Assembly (NCBI GenBank): GCA_963978895.1
Contig: OZ022244.1
Span: forward strand, 31,425,381-31,489,380
Reading direction: 5' to 3'
DNA: 64,000 bases
DNA from: Erpobdella octoculata
Lineage: Eukaryota; Annelida; Clitellata; Hirudinida; Erpobdellidae
A program made the position numbers and the translations under genes. Below, in pieces: positions 57,621 through 64,000 of the stretch (positions are counted from its first letter, which is position 1; every line of letters starts with the position of its first letter). The notes under the pieces were generated by a model, which saw nothing but the letters and a program-made list of their open reading frames with translations, ran no database searches and was not told where the DNA came from.

Positions 57621-58870
57621 TCATTTATGTATGTCAACAAATTTTCTTTGATCAAATATTTTTTGTTCATTATTCAAAAAATTTAATTTAAATTGGGGAA
57701 TTATCGCTGTCGCTAAAAGATATTCTTCATTTTCCAAAACAGGATCAAATCGTTTTTCTATACCTTGAGATAGTGCTTGTAAAAGAGCATTGATGGATTT
57801 ATCTGAATATGATGTTATTTTTTTCAATCCTATAATGGTTTGAATAATGTGACCAATGTATGACTTTTCACTTTAGAAAATATCCATTGCGGTGACTATT
57901 GGTTTTATAATCTGAATGAACGATTTCAAAAAAGCAAACCTAATTTCTTTAAATGCAACTTGCCCTAACTTCTTCTGACAATCACAAACATTATTGAAAG
58001 CTATATTAACAATCTTTTCAACCGAATAGAATTTTGAGCACCGCGTGTAACATTTGGCTTTATAAATGTTGAACCACTAATGTCCTGTACAACCTCAGCA
58101 TTTTTTACATTGCGATGAATGGAGTTTGATAATGATACAACTTTTGCCATTGATCTATCATAAAGTTGTTTGTATGTCAAATTATCCCTTACTGTCAATG
58201 CACCAACACTTGCCACAAAATTTAAGGTATAACTAGAAGTAGCCCGTCAAAAATGACCGTTTTTGTGATTTTTATCGAACTATCAGATATTAAATAAAGA
58301 ACGTTTGCTTCTCTACCATTATTAAATGTGGATGCTCAGCAATATCAAAAAAATGTTCAATGCTTTGGATCGAACCAGGTTTAAGCAGATTAAAATCACT
58401 GAATTTCATGCGTACCTTAGTAAGACAGTTTCAAATCTAGCGATGTTTTATTTTAAACTTTAAATCCAGCATTATGTTTGATGCAATCGGATAAAACACT
58501 TGCATAATAAGCCTAGGAAAAACGTTTTTGATCTTTACCTACTGACAGTGTACAACTTTTATTACATGCAATCGGATAACCTCTTGCATAAAAGCTTAGG
58601 AAAAACGTTTTGGATATTTGGAACTGATAGTGTGCAATTGCGTAATAACTTTAATCACACGCCTGCGCGCACTAATTTTACCAATTGCTGACTGCTGCCC
58701 ACCGCGGCCTCTGCGTTATGCAAAATTGCTAACATACATACATACAGACATAGGAAATTATGTATGTTGATTACCACAGTGCTTATGAGGAGGTAAAAAA
58801 AGCACATCTTCAGAATTATCAATATTATCTTGCTCACTTTCTATCAAATCTGATATACTTTAACCACTAG
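57621..58870 (-). pseudogene. hAT transposase remnant, interrupted by a Helitron
   Basis: Minus-strand pieces in order: LFLPPHKHC (about 58800), TLNFVASVGALTVRDNL through FIKPNVTR (58230-58035), a shifted frame with VEKIVNIAFNN (about 58010), and LLQALSQGIEKRFDPVLENE through IIPQFKLNFL (57790-57680). These match the order of conserved blocks in hAT transposases of the ZBED type. A one-base frameshift after VTR, a stop near 57880 and the Helitron between the first two pieces disable it. The C-terminal dimerisation region and the N-terminal BED finger were not found. Confidence 0.75.
58233..58770 (-). mobile_element. Helitron-like element inside the hAT transposase
   Basis: Minus strand: the 3' end has stem gtca-tttt-tgac, then CTAG before T at 58233. 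The 5' end is probably TC after A at 58770 (tcaacatacataatttcc, then tatgtctg). The 3' end matches the Helitron at 59612-60064 almost exactly. The interior has a duplicated segment (ataagcctaggaaaaacgtt). The 5' border is less certain than the 3' one. Confidence 0.65.
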
Positions 58871-59139
58871 ATCTTCATTATTTACATACATGTCATATAC
58901 TGGCTCATCCACTTCAGTTTCATGATCTATAGAGTTTTTTCAGCCACCAAAAAAGTAAAGTAGTTACAAAAATAGTTAACTACTGTAGTTAATAACTATT
59001 TAAAAAAGTAGTTAACTACTAGTTGTTAACTAGTTTAACAAAAAGTAGTTATTAACTATTTCTTAACTACTGTAGAGTAGTTAATAACTAGTAGTTAACT
59101 ATTTATAGTTAGTAACTACCCATCACTGCTCCGCAGTGA

Positions 59140-59611
59140 CACCAAAAATTGAAAGAGGTTATTTCATTTTTCTTCACAAAAATGTTTCTTTCCAGGATTT
59201 AGAGTTCTAATAGGTGGATTTGTGCCTTTTGTAAAAGTGAAAATACGTGCGCACTCTTTGGTGTCTCTACCCTACTAAACGCACTGCGTACTCTTTGTCA
59301 ACGGAAAATTTAGCGGGTAAAATCGTTCTCTCCGTGGGGCATGTAAAAGAACAGCGCCTATCCTATGAGCTTTGGAAAAGGCGCTTTATAAATTATCAAA
59401 ATTTTTTTTTATTTACACTTACTCTTTGGTGTCTCTACCCTAGAAGTTGAACATGATTTATATGTGTTTTACTTAGCGTTTTTAATAATTTTTTACAATA
59501 AATTTATTTTTATTTTATGAGTTTTCTGATGCCAAATTTTATTGAAATAGATGCTTGTTCCATCGAAATCACATATAGAATTACAGACAGACTCTGTCAA
59601 TTATATATATA
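59140..59611. other. Spacer with short direct repeats
   Basis: actctttggtgtctctaccc occurs at 59255 and 59422; a gcgctttataaat motif lies at 59378. No gene. Confidence 0.5.
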
Positions 59612-60064
59612 CTAGAGATATCCCGTCAAAAATGACGAATTTTTTTTAAATTTCATTATTTATTTATTTTACGATTGCAGCGCCACCTTTTTACACACTT
59701 TTACTTAACTTGACTTCTCTGTCTGTCTGTCTGTCGTCAAATTTTGCAATCGATTTTAAACTAACTTCCCAATGAGCTAGAGACTTAAAAATTTAAACAT
59801 ACCTTCGAACTGATTAATAATGCATTCTGTCAAATTTTCGGATTGATTGGACAAAATTTAATTAAATAATTATTTGTGATATTTTCGTCGAACTATTTTT
59901 ATTTATTATTAAAAAATATGTACCTTATTTAAATTATATAAAATATTTTATTTATATAATTATTTATTAATGTTATATATAAATTAATTTACCATAGATA
60001 GCAGATCGTCACACAAAAACGTCTTACACAGACATGGGCTATTATATATATTAATAGAGAGAGA
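59612..60064 (-). mobile_element. Helitron-like non-autonomous element
   Basis: Minus strand: begins TC (tctctctctattaatata) after A and ends with stem gtca-tttt-tgac, then gggatatct CTAG before T. Contains (GTCT)n at 59722-59735. Same family as 58233-58770. 453 bp, no Rep/helicase. Confidence 0.72.
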
Positions 60065-60618
60065 TATAATTATTTTTTTTATGTTTTGTTTTATTTTATT
60101 TTCTAAGATCGGTTGTTTCTGGCATAAACACAACTTCAGAATTCGTTATGAATTGTTTTATTCAAGCACTTGTCATCTTGTTAACACCTGAAGACGACTG
60201 ATAGCTGACTAACCTGTATTAGATAGGTCAAAAAGTGCCATCAAATTAACAATTGATACGAATGTAGACAACCAGGTGCGGGTATCTGAGACCACCTGTA
60301 TTATACAGCTTCCTGACCGATTTATATACAAAACGACTAAATACGACGTAAATGAAACAGATTATACCCGTTTCGGTGAATGATGTTCTTACACTTGCGT
60401 GACTTGTAGAACATGAAGTTGGACGCCATCGGACATTGGATTTTTTTTCTGATTTTTAGTGAAATTCAATCAGTTTTAACAGATTTAGTTTTAACGTCTC
60501 ATCGTAATGATAAAATTATCTAAAAAAAAATTGTGATAACACGCTAGTTTTTGAATCTATGATATGAACTTCACCGTGTTTGCTTGCTTGCTTGCTTGCT
60601 TGAGCCATGCGTTGGGAC
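60065..60618. other. Non-coding spacer
   Basis: AT-rich; a TTGC array lies at 60581-60602. No gene. Confidence 0.4.
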
Positions 60619-61153
60619 CAGGGGTGCAGCCAGGATTTTTTTGGGGGGGGGGGGCTCCGGGGGGAAAAACTGCTAAGTAAGGAGTTTTCGGAAAAGTTTA
60701 CGACCCACAAAAGTCAAGTCTTAAAGACAGTTCAAGCAACAATTAGTAATATCAAACTATAAGACATTTAATTTGAACCAATTTATTACGATAACAAATT
60801 CAGTAGCCTTTTTTGCGAAAAAATGTCAATGACGGCTTCTTCCTTAATGGGAAGGTCGCGATTGATCGTCATCTAGGCAAGCCCATTTAGCCTTGCCTGG
60901 CCCAAAACCAAATTAATAGATAATTAATTCTGAATTATTTGTTTCAATAAATTCAACAAAGGTTAATTAAAACCATATTAATAGATAATTAATTTTGAAT
61001 TGTTTCTTTCAATAATTTCAACAAAGGTTAATCAAATAATAGAGGAAAAAATTGAAAAACATCCCAAATTAACAGCCCCACCTGTCACTTCAAAATCCAT
61101 TTTGACTAGGTTTCGAGAGGACCCAGGCCCTCCGCCCCCTGGCTGTGCCCCTG
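60619..61153. mobile_element. hAT-type non-autonomous element
   Basis: Inverted ends caggggtgcagccagg and cctggctgtgcccctg (one or two mismatches) are flanked by gttgggac (60611-60618) and gttaggac (61154-61161), an 8-bp target duplication with one change. 535 bp, with an internal duplicated segment (aattaatagataattaattc at 60911 and about 60973). No transposase. Confidence 0.8.
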
Positions 61154-61161
61154 GTTAGGAC

Positions 61162-61945
61162 CCTATGCCACTCAAAAAAACCAACTTTCTGTTATCCAAT
61201 CGAGTTAAAATTTGGTGGGTTTATTTCTGGCTGTGGATTTCACGTTCTATAAAATTATCAGATTTATTCGACAAAATATAAAAGAATTATGGAATAACAT
61301 CAAAAAAACCAAAATCATCAATTTTTGGTTTTTTCAAGAGAAAGATATTCAAATTTTAATTTTAAAAGTTTTCAATAAAATATTTGTTTATTCCATATTG
61401 ATATGAAATTAGCTTATTTTTTCAATCTTAACAATCGAGTTGAAATTTGGTGGGTTTATTTGCTGCTGCAAACTTTACATTCTATTAAATATTTAGATTG
61501 ATTGGACAACATTTGAGTGAATTATGGAATAAAATCAAATAAAACTTTAAAAATATTAAAAAAAATCACAAGTTTTATGTAGAGAAACAAATTTTGAATT
61601 TTTAGTTTATCAAAAGAAAGCAGCATTTAATTTTCAAACTCAAAAAGTTTTAATGAAAAATTCCACATTGATACGAAAGTTTCTTAAACTTTCAGTCCTC
61701 ACATATTTCACATATTATGTATTTAAAAGACTTGGGCAATGTTTTCATATTTTATAGACTTACTATCATCAAAAATATTTTGAAAAAAATTTTTTAGTTG
61801 CCGTATAAAAAAATTATAATGGATTGAAAAAAGAAAACGAACTTTTTACGGATTTCTTGTTTCCCAACAATCTCGTGACAAACATCAAAAATCAAACACC
61901 GCCAGAGATCTTACGTTTTTACATGCTTTTATTAACTTTCATTTG
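61162..61945. other. Degenerate repeat-derived DNA
   Basis: Two diverged copies of tcgagttaaaatttggtggg (61200 and 61436) suggest an old duplicated element. No gene. Confidence 0.45.
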
Positions 61946-62065
61946 TCCGGATGTCCATGGGATGTCCATGGGATTTCCATGGGATGTCCATGGGATGTCC
62001 ATGGGATGTCCATGGGATGTCCATGGGATGTCCATGGGATGTCCATGGGATGTTCATGGGATGTC
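61946..62065. repeat. 12-bp minisatellite, 9-10 copies
   Basis: Unit gatgtccatggg, carrying the palindrome ccatgg. It sits directly at the left edge of dispersed repeat copy 2. Confidence 0.93.
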
Positions 62066-62300
62066 CGCGGACGTTTAGAAGCTCGGAAGATCATTACAAA
62101 ATTAACCAATTTAAAAAAAAATTAAAGTTTATTTTAACAGAAGTACCTATAAAAATTAAGAAACAAAAATTATTACAAAATAAATTAAAGAAACATATGA
62201 TAATTATACGACAAAAATTTTCATTGTCATTGTAACTACAAACATCTTTTGTTTACCACTTACAGGGGTAATATTTTTTGTCGCTATGAAATTTTTTGTT
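62066..62300. repeat. Dispersed repeat, copy 2
   Basis: Matches 690-940 from gcggacgtttagaagctcgg onward. The final block (aaacatcttttgtttac) is inverted relative to copy 1. Confidence 0.65.
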
Positions 62301-62505
62301 GCTAATCAGTATGCGACAATTTGGGAAACAACAGGCAAGATGCAGTGAAGGCTTGAAATTCTGAAATTAAGCTTTCACATTCTATGAAGAAAAAAAAATT
62401 CTAAAAATTCATAATCGGATTAACCGCTCAGCCAGACAAGACGAGAGAGCACCAGTGACCAAATAGTGAAAATATTTAACGAAGAATGTCTCTTTCTTTT
62501 CTCCA

Positions 62506-62974
<469 letters not shown>

Positions 62975-63178
62975 CATCATGGAGAACATGGATCAGTTTC
63001 ATGGGTACCAGCTTACAGAACATGGGTCAGTTACATTCTTACAGAACATGGGTCAGTCACATGGGTACCAGCTTACAGAACGTGGGTACCAGCTTACAGA
63101 ACATGGGTACCAGCTTACAGAACATAGGTACCAGCTTACAGAACATGGGTACCAGCTTACAGAACATGGATCAATTAA
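62975..63178. repeat. 21-bp minisatellite, about 9 copies
   Basis: Unit catgggtaccagcttacaga; two units are replaced by longer variants. The YQLTEHG frame is an artefact of the 21-bp length. Confidence 0.9.

Positions 63179-64000
<822 letters not shown>

Larger units (their letters stand above)
57370..59128 (-). mobile_element. hAT element with perfect 8-bp target duplication and decayed transposase
   Basis: Inverted ends cagtgatgggttttaactac and agtaactacccatcactg are flanked on both sides by ctccgcag (57362-57369 and 59129-59136), the 8-bp duplication expected of hAT. Many subterminal agtagttaacta repeats line both ends. The interior carries hAT transposase remnants on the minus strand, split by a Helitron at 58233-58770. 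Same family of ends as the element at 13883-15602. Confidence 0.92.

Noticed and set aside
57621..58216. Two independent small genes on the minus strand
   Set aside because: They are pieces of one decayed hAT transposase inside an element with perfect target duplications.

Overview
The window is nuclear DNA of an animal. Two intron-rich genes have spliceosomal borders, the repeats include tRNA-derived SINEs, hAT transposons and Helitrons, and there is a short TTAGGG-type telomeric stretch. The proteins and repeats look like an invertebrate, perhaps an annelid or mollusc, but I cannot name the species. The window is very rich in microsatellites and minisatellites, and most long open frames outside the genes are translations of these simple repeats.

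Layout. 1-38 kb holds almost no recognisable genes. It contains di-, tri-, tetra- and hexanucleotide arrays, minisatellites with 10-38 bp units, a 1.7 kb hAT element set in a long TA array (13.9-15.6 kb), a repeated block with inverted ends (16.9-20.4 kb), a tRNA-SINE (27.9 kb) and a Helitron-like element (28.2-29.4 kb). It also holds an hAT-type MITE with a perfect 8-bp target duplication (32.8 kb), one possible small membrane-protein exon (23.1 kb) and a promoter-like motif cluster (about 30.1 kb). 38.3-57 kb is the gene-bearing part. Three genes lie here: a putative zinc metallopeptidase on the minus strand (10 exons, 38.6-47.6 kb), an unrecognised 508-codon open frame on the plus strand inside the last intron of that gene (40.6-42.1 kb), and a complete RAD54B orthologue on the minus strand (22 exons, 48.3-56.8 kb). 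57-64 kb returns to mobile DNA: an hAT element with a decayed transposase that a Helitron has entered, a second Helitron of the same family, another hAT element, minisatellites and a GATT array running off the window end.

How the genes relate. RAD54B and the metallopeptidase are head-to-tail on the minus strand, about 0.73 kb apart, each with its own candidate poly(A) signal. RAD54B is a SNF2-family recombination motor in the nucleus; the metallopeptidase has no known link to it. Both exon chains were built by hand and keep reading frame across all 20 and 9 acceptors, giving 969 and 789 residues. Two RAD54B introns need GC donors. Trinucleotide repeats of the genome-wide GAT/ATC type have entered coding exons of all three genes as Ser, Gln, His or Asp runs. 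I found no operon, phage, CRISPR or other prokaryotic system, and nothing I would call a new biological system. The most unusual items are the nested antisense gene, the GC-AG introns, the Helitron-in-hAT nesting and the metallopeptidase itself.
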